DNA from: G965233625 sp965233625
GTDB lineage: Bacteria; Planctomycetota; Planctomycetia; Pirellulales; Pirellulaceae
Assembly (NCBI GenBank): GCA_965233625.1
Contig: OZ247499.1
Coordinates: forward strand, 6,882,001-6,946,000
Length of the DNA: 64,000 nucleotides
Direction of reading: 5' to 3'
This document shows, piece by piece, positions 1-7,903 of this stretch. The notes beneath the pieces were generated by a model. It was not told the origin of the DNA. It was given only the letters and a program-made list of their open reading frames with translations, and searched no databases. Positions within the stretch are counted from its first letter, which is position 1. Each line of letters begins with the position of its first letter. Made by a program: the position numbers and the translations under genes.

Positions 1-9
1 GAGAATTAC

Positions 10-564
10 ATGGATTTTGCTGCGAAGTACGAAGACGGATTGTCCTACGATGCCTTCCTGGAGAAATACGCGAACCCGGGCCAGCAGCAGATGTGGTCGG
101 CCATGCATAACCAGATAGAGCTGACCGGTGCTCAGAAGACGCTCCTCGGCGGCTTTAAACGCCAGATGAAGGTGCTATGCATGAGCGGCGCCTGGTGCGG
201 TGACTGCGTGGAGCAGTGCCCCATTCTGGACCATTTTGAAAAAGCCTGTCCGCAGCTTGAGGTCCGCTATTTCGATCGCGATGATAACCCCGACCTGATG
301 GAAGCTCTCCAGATTTGCGGAGGTGCCCGCGTGCCGCAGGTTGTTTTTCTGAGTGAAGATGGATTCTTCACCGGTCACTATGGCGACCGCACGCTGGCCA
401 AGTATCGCGTGATGATTCAGAACGGACCGATGTGCCCGACAGGCCTGTTTGCACCACCGGCTGACGAACGCGCCGCGGTGATCCAGGAGTGGCTTAACGA
501 GTTCGAACGCATTCAGCTTATCCTGTTGATGTCTGGCCGCCTGCGCGAAAAGCACGGCGACTGA
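10..564 (+). CDS. Thioredoxin-family protein, WCGDC active site
   Basis: A 184-residue protein with a thioredoxin-like fold. The redox motif WCGDC lies at residues 62-66 and a likely cis-proline loop (RVPQ) at 107-110. There is no signal peptide, so it probably works in the cytoplasm as a thiol-disulfide reductase or peroxide-related protein. The N-terminal ~45 residues form an extra helical segment not found in minimal thioredoxins of about 105 residues. The start lies nine bases from the window edge, so its upstream signals cannot be judged. The apbE-like gene follows 43 bp downstream on the same strand and may be co-transcribed. The exact substrate is unknown. Confidence 0.85.
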   Translation: MDFAAKYEDGLSYDAFLEKYANPGQQQMWSAMHNQIELTGAQKTLLGGFKRQMKVLCMSGAWCGDCVEQCPILDHFEKACPQLEVRYFDRDDNPDLMEALQICGGARVPQVVFLSEDGFFTGHYGDRTLAKYRVMIQNGPMCPTGLFAPPADERAAVIQEWLNEFERIQLILLMSGRLREKHGD

Positions 565-607
565 TTCCTGAAGTAACTTCCTCGCAACGTAAATTCTGGC
601 GCTGTCC

Positions 608-1732
608 ATGAGTAAAAAACGCCGTAGCACCCGCCGGGATTTTCTGCGTGGCGCCTCGGCTGTCGACGCGCTGGCGGATTTAACGCATGGCATCGACGCA
701 GACACGGTGCCCTTCACCGCATCGCCTACGTCCAGACCGCCCGCAAAAACGGGCTACTTGAGCTACGCCACGCGGCCCGCCATGGCGTGCGAGTTCACCA
801 TCTTTCAGAACGCGGACCAGTACCGCAACGGCCACGACGCCGCGATGGAAGCGCTCGATGTGGTCGAGCAACTGGAAGATCAGATGACCGTGTACCGTGG
901 TCATAGCGAAATCTCGCAGATTAACCGCAAGGCGTTTGAGCAGGACGTGAAGGTGGAACACCGCCTGTTCGGACTGCTGCTGCGGTGCGAGGCGTTGTTT
1001 CACGCGACAGACGGTGCCTTCGATATCACCGCCGGGCCGCTATCCAAAGTCTGGGGCTTTGTCCGCCGCGAAGGCCGCATTCCCAGTGACGAAGAACTCG
1101 CCGCCGCGCGGGCCATCAGTGGCGGCGACCTGATGGTTCTGAACGAAGAACAACGCAGCATCCGTTTTCGCAAAGACGGCGTGAACATCAATCTGGGCGG
1201 CATCGGCAAGGGCTTTGCTTTGGACAATGCTGTTGCGCAGATGGTGGTTGCCGGTGTGAGTGATTTTCTGATGCACGGCGGACATAGCAGCGTGATCGCC
1301 CGTGGCAACCGCTTGACGACCGATGGAAAAACGGGCTGGACGGTCGGCGTGGTGCATCCATTGCGGCCCAAGCAACGCCTGGCGGAAGTCACGTTGCGCG
1401 ACAAGGCCATCGGCACATCCGGCGCCGGCTCTCAGCACTTCTACCATCAGGGTAAAAAGTACGGTCACATTCTCGACCCCCGCACCGGGCAACCGGCTGA
1501 AGGCGTCCTCTCTGCCAGCGTCATCTGCCAGTCCGCTGCCGACGCAGACGCGTTGGCCACGGCCATGTATGTGTTAGGCGTTGACCGTTGCGGCGAGTTT
1601 TGCGAGCAACATCCAGAAACGGGCGCCGTCATTGTCACCCGCGGACGCCGCGCTGGCAGCGTCGATGTGCACATGTTCAATCTGGACGAGGACGAATTCA
1701 AGCTGCTGGAAGACGAGAAGCCAGCCGAATAG
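608..1732 (+). CDS. apbE: FAD:protein FMN transferase (ApbE family)
   Basis: A 374-residue ApbE-family flavin transferase. The family uses FAD to attach FMN covalently to Thr or Ser of exported target proteins such as NqrC and RnfG. The sequence shows NLGGIGKGFALD near residues 195-206 (FAD-binding region), the late GTSGAGSQHF segment and HILDPRTGQP, all family hallmarks. The N-terminus has a twin-arginine-like STRRDFLRG, but the following stretch (SAVDALADLTHGID) carries several acidic residues and is not a convincing hydrophobic core, so export through Tat is uncertain. No obvious flavinylation target is adjacent; the nearest upstream gene is a thioredoxin-like protein. Confidence 0.88.
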   Translation: MSKKRRSTRRDFLRGASAVDALADLTHGIDADTVPFTASPTSRPPAKTGYLSYATRPAMACEFTIFQNADQYRNGHDAAMEALDVVEQLEDQMTVYRGHSEISQINRKAFEQDVKVEHRLFGLLLRCEALFHATDGAFDITAGPLSKVWGFVRREGRIPSDEELAAARAISGGDLMVLNEEQRSIRFRKDGVNINLGGIGKGFALDNAVAQMVVAGVSDFLMHGGHSSVIARGNRLTTDGKTGWTVGVVHPLRPKQRLAEVTLRDKAIGTSGAGSQHFYHQGKKYGHILDPRTGQPAEGVLSASVICQSAADADALATAMYVLGVDRCGEFCEQHPETGAVIVTRGRRAGSVDVHMFNLDEDEFKLLEDEKPAE

Positions 1733-1810
1733 AAAAACGGGCGTTACGCCAAGCTGCGGTTCACGGTTAAAGTGCTAATGAAACTCTGATTCCAGCGGAC
1801 CATTTTAGTC

Positions 1811-2614
1811 ATGCCGACAAGTGCTGCGCCACATCCCCGTTCTTTCCGGCCCAGCAAATGGACGGCGTTTCTCGCCTCCCTGGCGGCGCCAGGGGCCGGG
1901 CAGTTGTTGAGCGGGCATCTTTCGGGCGTGGCCTGGATCGCCGGTTCGGTAAGTGTGCTGGCGGCAGTTGCCTGGGGGCTGAGCCACGCGCCGCCGCTGG
2001 CAGCGACCATCGCCATGTTGCTGGCAGGGGCGGCGATTTCGCTTTGCAGCGCTGAGCATGCGAAACGCCTGGTGGAGCGGCGCACTTTCCGCCGCCGCAA
2101 CGCCCTGCCCTACACCGTGAAGATACTGCCCCGCCGCCGTCGCAACGTCCGCATGACCATGAAGGTGCAAAGCGACGAAGACGCTGCTACGGTCTGGCGC
2201 CGTGTAAGCCAGCTGGAAGATTTTTTAACGCTTGATCCGTTTCACTATCGTATTGTGCTCACCCGGCGTCAGCCTGCTGCCGGCGTGGATGTGGTGCTGC
2301 ATCACAACGCGTTCGGTCTCCGCTTCATGCGCTTCGGGAAAATTCTCTACTGGCGCCCCTGGAACGGGCGCCAGACGGCGAACAACGCGAACGCAGCCGG
2401 GTTCGCCATGAGCGATCTTTCGCAGCGCGGGTCGAAGACAGGTTTTCCGCATGTGTTTTTCGTCGAGGTTTCCAGCCGCGAGGGCGGCGGCAGCACCTTG
2501 ACGATCCGTGTCCGCGGCCGTTGGACCTCGTGGTTAATTCCGCCCGTGCTGGCCAACATCTGGATGGCGTATGTCGGTTACGATCACGCCCGGTTATTGA
2601 GTAAGGCGTTGTAA
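1811..2614 (+). CDS. Membrane protein with SRPBCC-like C-terminal domain
   Basis: A 267-residue protein. The first ~85 residues hold two or three hydrophobic segments, including a glycine-rich LASLAAPGAGQLLSGHLSG stretch. A basic linker (RRRRNVR) follows, then a soluble alpha/beta part of about 160 residues. In the neighbouring gene the comparable C-terminal part looks like an SRPBCC/START-type ligand-binding domain, and the pattern here (VWRRVSQLEDFLTLDPF, then beta strands) is compatible with one. It is the first of three tightly packed genes: its stop is separated by one base from the next start. The function is unknown; binding of a lipid or other hydrophobic ligand at the membrane is inference. 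Confidence 0.7.
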   Translation: MPTSAAPHPRSFRPSKWTAFLASLAAPGAGQLLSGHLSGVAWIAGSVSVLAAVAWGLSHAPPLAATIAMLLAGAAISLCSAEHAKRLVERRTFRRRNALPYTVKILPRRRRNVRMTMKVQSDEDAATVWRRVSQLEDFLTLDPFHYRIVLTRRQPAAGVDVVLHHNAFGLRFMRFGKILYWRPWNGRQTANNANAAGFAMSDLSQRGSKTGFPHVFFVEVSSREGGGSTLTIRVRGRWTSWLIPPVLANIWMAYVGYDHARLLSKAL

Positions 2615-2615
2615 G

Positions 2616-3767
2616 ATGAGTGCAACTTCGCCCGGTATTCCGCAATCTCAAGTGTCAGGTGTTGTCACCACACGCTTCTGCCTGCGTTGTCAGACGGCGC
2701 TGCCTGAACCAGAGAAAGATGAAGGAGAGTGCCTGCAGTGCGGCTTGCAGTTTCTGGCCAGCGACGAAGAAACTTTTTTCCGCGAGCGGATGTTTCTATG
2801 GTGGCGTTACTGGCTGCCGGGCTTCTCCCTGGCGGTTGCCACCGGCGTGATCAGTTATGCGGTGCTGCTGATGCTGGGCGATATGGGCACGGCTTTGTTT
2901 TTCGCTGTGCCGCTTAGCTCCGGCGTAATTCTGGGCTACGCCACCCGCGTGCAGACCTGGCTGCTGGCAGTGCTGGGGGTGATGGCCGTGGTGTCGATGG
3001 CCTTTGCGCTGATTTCGATGAATCTTGCCGGTATCTTTTGCGGCGCCATGCTGGGTGCGATCTTTCTGATCCCGATGTTTGTGGGCATGGTGATGGGCGT
3101 CGCCCTGCGTCTGATCCTGGCAGCCACCAACTGGGATCAGCGGTGGTTCCTCTCGCGGTGGGTGATTCTGGCAGGCGTCATTCTGCTGCCTTACCCGGTG
3201 CAATTGATTGAACTATGCATCACACGCCCGGTCGAGGTCGAAACGGTGCGGACGACGCTGACCATCGACTCCACGCCGCAGGAAGCCTGGGACGCGGTGA
3301 TGTTTTATGAAGAGGTCGGGCACGATCCGCCGTGGCTGCTCCGCTTCGCATTGCCGCAACCGGTCCGCACGCAGGGCGACAAACAGAAGGTGGGCGAGGT
3401 TGTCCGCTGCGTCTATCGCCGTGGGCATCTATGCAAACAGATTACCGGAGTCACGCCGCAGAGGCGCCTGGCTTTTAAGGTCACTGAGCAGGAGATTCAT
3501 TTTGAACGCGACGTCAAACTCCTGGACGGCTCTTTTGAATTCACGCCGGCCCCGGGCGGTGGTGTGAACGTGACGCTGACGACCCGCTACCAGCGGAAAC
3601 TTCATCCCCGCTGGTTGTGGATCACCACCGAAAGAGAAGTTGTGCACACCCTGCACGAACACGTCCTCCGCGGCATGAAGCAGCAGGCGGAAGGCGCCGG
3701 CAAACCCGCTTCTACGCAACCGCCCGCCGTCCGCGAACATGGACCTTTAGCACTGCACGCACGATGA
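2616..3767 (+). CDS. Zinc-ribbon, multi-pass membrane protein with SRPBCC-like domain
   Basis: A 383-residue protein in three parts. Residues 22-42 form a zinc ribbon (CLRC and CLQC pairs). Residues ~65-200 contain about five membrane segments. Residues ~205-355 resemble an SRPBCC-type domain (VETVRTTLTIDSTPQEAWDAV, then PWLLRFALPQP and a long curved sheet pattern). The start is one base after the previous stop. The final bases overlap the next gene in an ATGA arrangement, so the three genes are probably translated together. The role is unknown. The repeated pairing of membrane segments with an SRPBCC-like domain in two adjacent genes suggests a shared job on one hydrophobic ligand or at one membrane site. 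Confidence 0.75.
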   Translation: MSATSPGIPQSQVSGVVTTRFCLRCQTALPEPEKDEGECLQCGLQFLASDEETFFRERMFLWWRYWLPGFSLAVATGVISYAVLLMLGDMGTALFFAVPLSSGVILGYATRVQTWLLAVLGVMAVVSMAFALISMNLAGIFCGAMLGAIFLIPMFVGMVMGVALRLILAATNWDQRWFLSRWVILAGVILLPYPVQLIELCITRPVEVETVRTTLTIDSTPQEAWDAVMFYEEVGHDPPWLLRFALPQPVRTQGDKQKVGEVVRCVYRRGHLCKQITGVTPQRRLAFKVTEQEIHFERDVKLLDGSFEFTPAPGGGVNVTLTTRYQRKLHPRWLWITTEREVVHTLHEHVLRGMKQQAEGAGKPASTQPPAVREHGPLALHAR

Positions 3768-4204
3768 ACCATCGCAAACCAAAATCCAGTTATCTGCGCC
3801 CTCAGTTTTCCATGCTTTGGGCAGGTGTTGTATGCACCGGCATGTGCGCGCTGCTGGCGGTCATGGCCGCCACGGGCACTGACCCGCTTCAGCTGCTTGC
3901 AGGTTCTTTGCTTGTTGTGGTGCTGCTGGCTGTCGCTGTGCTTTGTATTGAGTTGGCGACCCGCATCATCCCTTACGCGCAGCGTGAGCCAGTCCAGATG
4001 ACAGAAAAAGAGCGGCTAACGCTGTACCGCAACTTCGAAGAACACCGCCGCGACAGTCTGCCGGAAGACGCCAGTCCGTTTGCCCGCCAGGAAGCGGCCT
4101 ACAATGCCGCCAGCCCCTTCGGCCCGCCCAAGGCGCCGGAGCGTGAAGCCGCGGAAATGGACTCCGGCTACGACACGCTGCCCGGCGACAGCAGCATCAC
4201 TTGA
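3764..4204 (+). CDS. Small two-TM membrane protein, last gene of SRPBCC cluster
   Basis: A 146-residue protein. I chose the ATG at 3764 because it overlaps the previous stop as ATGA, the usual sign of translational coupling; a longer open frame upstream lies inside the previous gene. Two hydrophobic segments (about residues 16-38 and 46-66) are followed by a polar, proline- and glutamate-rich tail of about 75 residues that should be cytoplasmic. No family recognised. Its last eight bases overlap the 3' end of the convergent esterase gene. Confidence 0.7.
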   Translation: MNHRKPKSSYLRPQFSMLWAGVVCTGMCALLAVMAATGTDPLQLLAGSLLVVVLLAVAVLCIELATRIIPYAQREPVQMTEKERLTLYRNFEEHRRDSLPEDASPFARQEAAYNAASPFGPPKAPEREAAEMDSGYDTLPGDSSIT

Positions 4205-5435
4205 GCTGCACATCCACACGGGCGGAAAACAGCGGCGCCGTCGAACGCCGCTCCAGCGACTGCTGAAGCGAAGCAATGGTCCGCGGCGCCTTGCCTTCAA
4301 ACACGGTCTTACCGCCCGACTTGACGATAACGGGCTGATCCAGGTCAACCATGTCGTCATTCAATAACAGGGTGACGCTTGAGACATCTTCGCTTTCAAT
4401 CTCAAAGGTCTGCCCGCTGCGGGTGGCGATGATTTCGGCGCCGCGCTTTGCATCTTCCGCCCCGACTTCCAGCCAGTAGAAACGCTGGTGAGTGACATCA
4501 TCCTGGCGCCAGACGATGCGCTGTGGCAGCGGCTGACGGTTGAACTTGGCCATCCACGGCAACGCGACCGCATCCTGCCGGTCCATCCAGTGGCCTTTGC
4601 CGGCGTGAATCTGCGTGTGGTGCACGTAGCCCTTAGGGTCTTCTTTCTGCAAAGCGTCCAGCTTCTTTCCCCATTCTGCGGCCACAGTGTTGCGTTTGTA
4701 CGCCGCGTCGCGGGCGCCGACATGAATGGCGAAAGGCAGGTTGCGTAACGAACGGGGTGAAGCGTCGTTGGGGTGCCCCGCCATCATCGAGGCAGCGGCG
4801 AAGCGGTCGGCCATCCGCGGCGCCAGTTGATAGGCGCCGTCACCGCCCGCGGAATAACCCAGCAGATAGACGCGGTCCGGGTTCACGTTATGAACAGCCA
4901 CCATGTTCTCAATCAGCCGGTCGAAGAAATCGTCAATATGCGCCTGATGCCACAGGTTCCAGGTGTCCGTCGGCGCACGCGGCGCCACATAGACGCCTTC
5001 GTCAATGCGATACAGACGCTGCTGGTTACGCCACTGTGAATCGTTGATCCGCGCCGGTGCACCGCCACCGCCGTGCATGGAAATATAAAGGCTGCGTCCC
5101 GTCGCCGGCTTCTTTCCGTGCAGACTATGAAACACCCGCATGGTCTTACCGCCAAGCTTCATCTCGCCCGCGGTTATTTCTTTCTGCCGTTCTGGACGGA
5201 TCGCCGCGAAGTAATCCGCACGTAGCATTTTCGCCGCTTTTTGTGCCTCGGCTTTGGTTAACGGCTGTGCTGCGAATGCTTGCTTGGTCAACGCGCCGCG
5301 GTCTCCGGCGGGCTGTTGCAGGTATTGCTGCAATTGCTGCGTGGCGGATGCGGATTGTGCACGCGTCGGCTGCGGAAGGAACGTCAGTAGAAGAAGTATC
5401 AGCGCGGAGGTCAGCGATACAGAGAGGATTCGCAT
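4197..5435 (-). CDS. Secreted alpha/beta-hydrolase (esterase-like)
   Basis: A 412-residue protein with a clear Sec signal peptide (basic MR, leucine-rich core, cleavage near TRAQS at ~27). The hydrolase part shows an oxyanion-hole HGGGG at 121-125 and the nucleophile elbow GYSAGG with Ser195; a catalytic His is plausible in GKGHWMDRQD. This resembles PHB-depolymerase, feruloyl-esterase or dienelactone-hydrolase-like exported enzymes. A C-terminal segment of about 80 residues looks like an added beta domain. It lies 23 bp downstream of the VWA membrane gene on the same strand and may be the last gene of the MoxR operon. The substrate is unknown. Confidence 0.78.
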   Translation of the reverse strand: MRILSVSLTSALILLLLTFLPQPTRAQSASATQQLQQYLQQPAGDRGALTKQAFAAQPLTKAEAQKAAKMLRADYFAAIRPERQKEITAGEMKLGGKTMRVFHSLHGKKPATGRSLYISMHGGGGAPARINDSQWRNQQRLYRIDEGVYVAPRAPTDTWNLWHQAHIDDFFDRLIENMVAVHNVNPDRVYLLGYSAGGDGAYQLAPRMADRFAAASMMAGHPNDASPRSLRNLPFAIHVGARDAAYKRNTVAAEWGKKLDALQKEDPKGYVHHTQIHAGKGHWMDRQDAVALPWMAKFNRQPLPQRIVWRQDDVTHQRFYWLEVGAEDAKRGAEIIATRSGQTFEIESEDVSSVTLLLNDDMVDLDQPVIVKSGGKTVFEGKAPRTIASLQQSLERRSTAPLFSARVDVQLK

Positions 5436-5458
5436 AATCTGGATGCCTTGCGGTTCGA

Positions 5459-7876
5459 TTAGAGCATGCCAACGCGTTTACGTAGCAGCCACTCGCCGGT
5501 GATCAGCACAACAAAAATCGCCGGGTACCACCATTCGTTCCAGACCGGCTCTGGAGGCAGCGACTCGATCCGCACCTGCTTGCCGCGTGGCAGATCTTCC
5601 GCCAGTTGGCCGGCGGTTTCAACGGTGTAAAACTTACCGCCGCTGATCTTCGCAGCGCGTTTCAGGTCGGTTGCGTCCATTTCTAACTTGGCCTGTTCAC
5701 CGGGCGGCGCCACAACGGAGAAGCGTGTCGCGGGCGGTTTGCCTTCAAGCGTCGGCGTGGCCATCCATGCGCGGTACGAGCCTTCCGGCAGATTGGCGAT
5801 GGCGCCTTCAAACACGCCGCGGTTGGCATCGTCGCGACTGAACGTGATGTTCCGGCGCCGGCCGCCTTCACGGTCCAGCACAATCGTCACGCCGTCATCG
5901 CGCACGGGCGCCAGGCGGTCGTCAAAAAAACGCACCCGCAGATTAGCGGTTTCGCCCCGTCGGTATTTTGCGCGGTTGGTGGTCATTTCCGCCGTCCGGC
6001 TTTTGCCCAGCAGTTTCGCCCGGCTGAGATAGCGGATGGTCTGAATCCAGTAGCGGCCGAAATAGCGGTCGCCCGTGCGGAACCGCCAACGCCATGTTTC
6101 GTCCGTCGTATGAAACACCACTTTCCCGGCGCCGACGTATTGCATGCATATCAGCGGCAGTTTCTCGCCGCCGGCGCCCGTGCGTACCGGATGTTCGGCC
6201 AGCACGCGGGCGCCGGCGCGGAGCTTGTTCGCCTCTAGCATCCAGTACACAGGCGCCAGGTCGCTCCACACACGCAGTGAAGCCGCGGGCGAATCGCCCA
6301 GTTGCAGTTGCGGACTGGTCATGCCCAGACGCGTCGGGCTGAATTGCACCGGGTCCGTCAGCACTTTGTCCGGGTGCGGAGCCGTGGTCGCAGAAATATC
6401 CACCGGCATCAGCGACGCGAGCGGCGTGCTGTCGTATTCCAGCGGCGTATAGCGCGGACCAGAAATAAAGATTACGCCGCCGCCACGCTCGGTGACAAAG
6501 TCTGACACATTCTTCATCACGGAGTTTGTCAGCCGCGATGGATCTACATCGCCAAAGATCAGCACATCGTAGTTGAACAGCTCTTTGGCATCGACCGGAA
6601 ACACCCGGCGGGCCGTTTCATCCTGCGCGGCGTAATCCAGTTCCGCCTCTTGCAGCACGGTGGTCAGCTCGATGGCCTTGGCGCCTGGTTCGCCGTTCTT
6701 TTTCAACTGGCGGCTGAGCAGATTCTTCAGGTAGCGGAATTCGAAATTCGGATACGCCTGCACCATCAGCACGCGGATGGTTTCGTCGCGGACGCTTATT
6801 TCCCGCGTCTGCCGGTTGTTCTTGATGTTCGCTTCGCCGGGCTGCCCTTTGACCATCACGGTGTATTTGAAGTCGCCCTTCTTATCCGGGCGGTACGTGA
6901 TCTGCACCTTCCGCGAGGCGCCATCTTTACCCAGCGTGATCTTCTTGGAAGCAACGGGCCGCCGGGTGGCGTCGTCGACCAGTTCCACTTCCACCTGTTC
7001 GCCTTCGTACCCGGATGCTGTCACAGTGGCATCAAATGACACCAGGTCATCCACGAAAACGGTATCGGCCACCAGCACATCGCTGATGCGGATATCGCGC
7101 GAGGCACGTTCGTCACCCAGGCCCACCAGGAACAGCGGAATCCGTTTGCGTCGCGCGTAGTCCGCGGTGCTGGAGATGGGCGGCCCGCCGGTGGCGACAC
7201 CGTCGGTGAACATGATGATGGCGGCGGTCGGGCGTCCGCGTTGCGCCTCGACCACGTCGCGGAGACTTTTGCCCAACCGGCTGACGCTTCCTTCCGCCTT
7301 CAGGTTGCGGATGGCCGGCGCCGCCGCTTCTTCTCCCGTGCCGATCGCGCGGGCTGAACCGCCAGCCACAAAGTATTTGACGTTGTACTGCTGTTTCAGT
7401 TTTTCCAGCAGCCCGGCGTCGTTTTCCAGCAGCAGCGTCTTAGCAAGTGTCAGGCGGCCCACACCTGCATCTTCGCCCGTGGTTTCAACACCCGCTTCGG
7501 TGACCCGCTGTTTGAGGGCCGACAGCAGACTTTCTTCCACATGATCCACATGGGCCATGCTGGCTGAATCGTCCAGCACCACGACGATATCGGGCAGGTC
7601 GGTTTTGTGCTCGTGCCGCATCCATCCGTAAAGCATGATGATGACAATCACCACCAGCGCGATCCGCACCGCCGCCAGTGCAACACGCGTCAACACGGAG
7701 GCGGCGCCGCGTTCAGTCAGATACATGTATCCGATAAACGCCACGGCGAAGATGCCGGTTAGCAGCAACAGCCACGGCGGCCACGACCAGGTGGGCAGAA
7801 TCTTTGATTCCATCCCCTGGGCGGCCTGCCCCAGCAGGGTGAATCCAGCGATCGCGTTGTTGGAAAAAAGCGTCAT
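5459..7876 (-). CDS. VWA / glutamine-amidotransferase-like membrane protein of the MoxR operon
   Basis: An 805-residue protein. Two membrane segments (about 33-53 and 60-85) precede a von Willebrand A domain with a MIDAS motif DDSAS at 102-106. Beta-sandwich segments of CARDB type follow, then an amidotransferase-like Rossmann region (LFNYDVLIFGDVDP and FVTERGGGVIFISG) that lacks an obvious catalytic Cys triad. A C-terminal membrane helix ends the protein. This architecture is typical of the fourth gene of MoxR-DUF58-BatA-type operons. The gene starts 27 bp after the preceding VWA gene. MoxR/VWA pairs generally act as chaperone-like systems in metal insertion or envelope stress; the specific role here is unknown. 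Confidence 0.82.
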   Translation of the reverse strand: MTLFSNNAIAGFTLLGQAAQGMESKILPTWSWPPWLLLLTGIFAVAFIGYMYLTERGAASVLTRVALAAVRIALVVIVIIMLYGWMRHEHKTDLPDIVVVLDDSASMAHVDHVEESLLSALKQRVTEAGVETTGEDAGVGRLTLAKTLLLENDAGLLEKLKQQYNVKYFVAGGSARAIGTGEEAAAPAIRNLKAEGSVSRLGKSLRDVVEAQRGRPTAAIIMFTDGVATGGPPISSTADYARRKRIPLFLVGLGDERASRDIRISDVLVADTVFVDDLVSFDATVTASGYEGEQVEVELVDDATRRPVASKKITLGKDGASRKVQITYRPDKKGDFKYTVMVKGQPGEANIKNNRQTREISVRDETIRVLMVQAYPNFEFRYLKNLLSRQLKKNGEPGAKAIELTTVLQEAELDYAAQDETARRVFPVDAKELFNYDVLIFGDVDPSRLTNSVMKNVSDFVTERGGGVIFISGPRYTPLEYDSTPLASLMPVDISATTAPHPDKVLTDPVQFSPTRLGMTSPQLQLGDSPAASLRVWSDLAPVYWMLEANKLRAGARVLAEHPVRTGAGGEKLPLICMQYVGAGKVVFHTTDETWRWRFRTGDRYFGRYWIQTIRYLSRAKLLGKSRTAEMTTNRAKYRRGETANLRVRFFDDRLAPVRDDGVTIVLDREGGRRRNITFSRDDANRGVFEGAIANLPEGSYRAWMATPTLEGKPPATRFSVVAPPGEQAKLEMDATDLKRAAKISGGKFYTVETAGQLAEDLPRGKQVRIESLPPEPVWNEWWYPAIFVVLITGEWLLRKRVGML

Positions 7877-7903
7877 AAAATCGTTGGGTTGCCTCGCGTG
7901 CGG

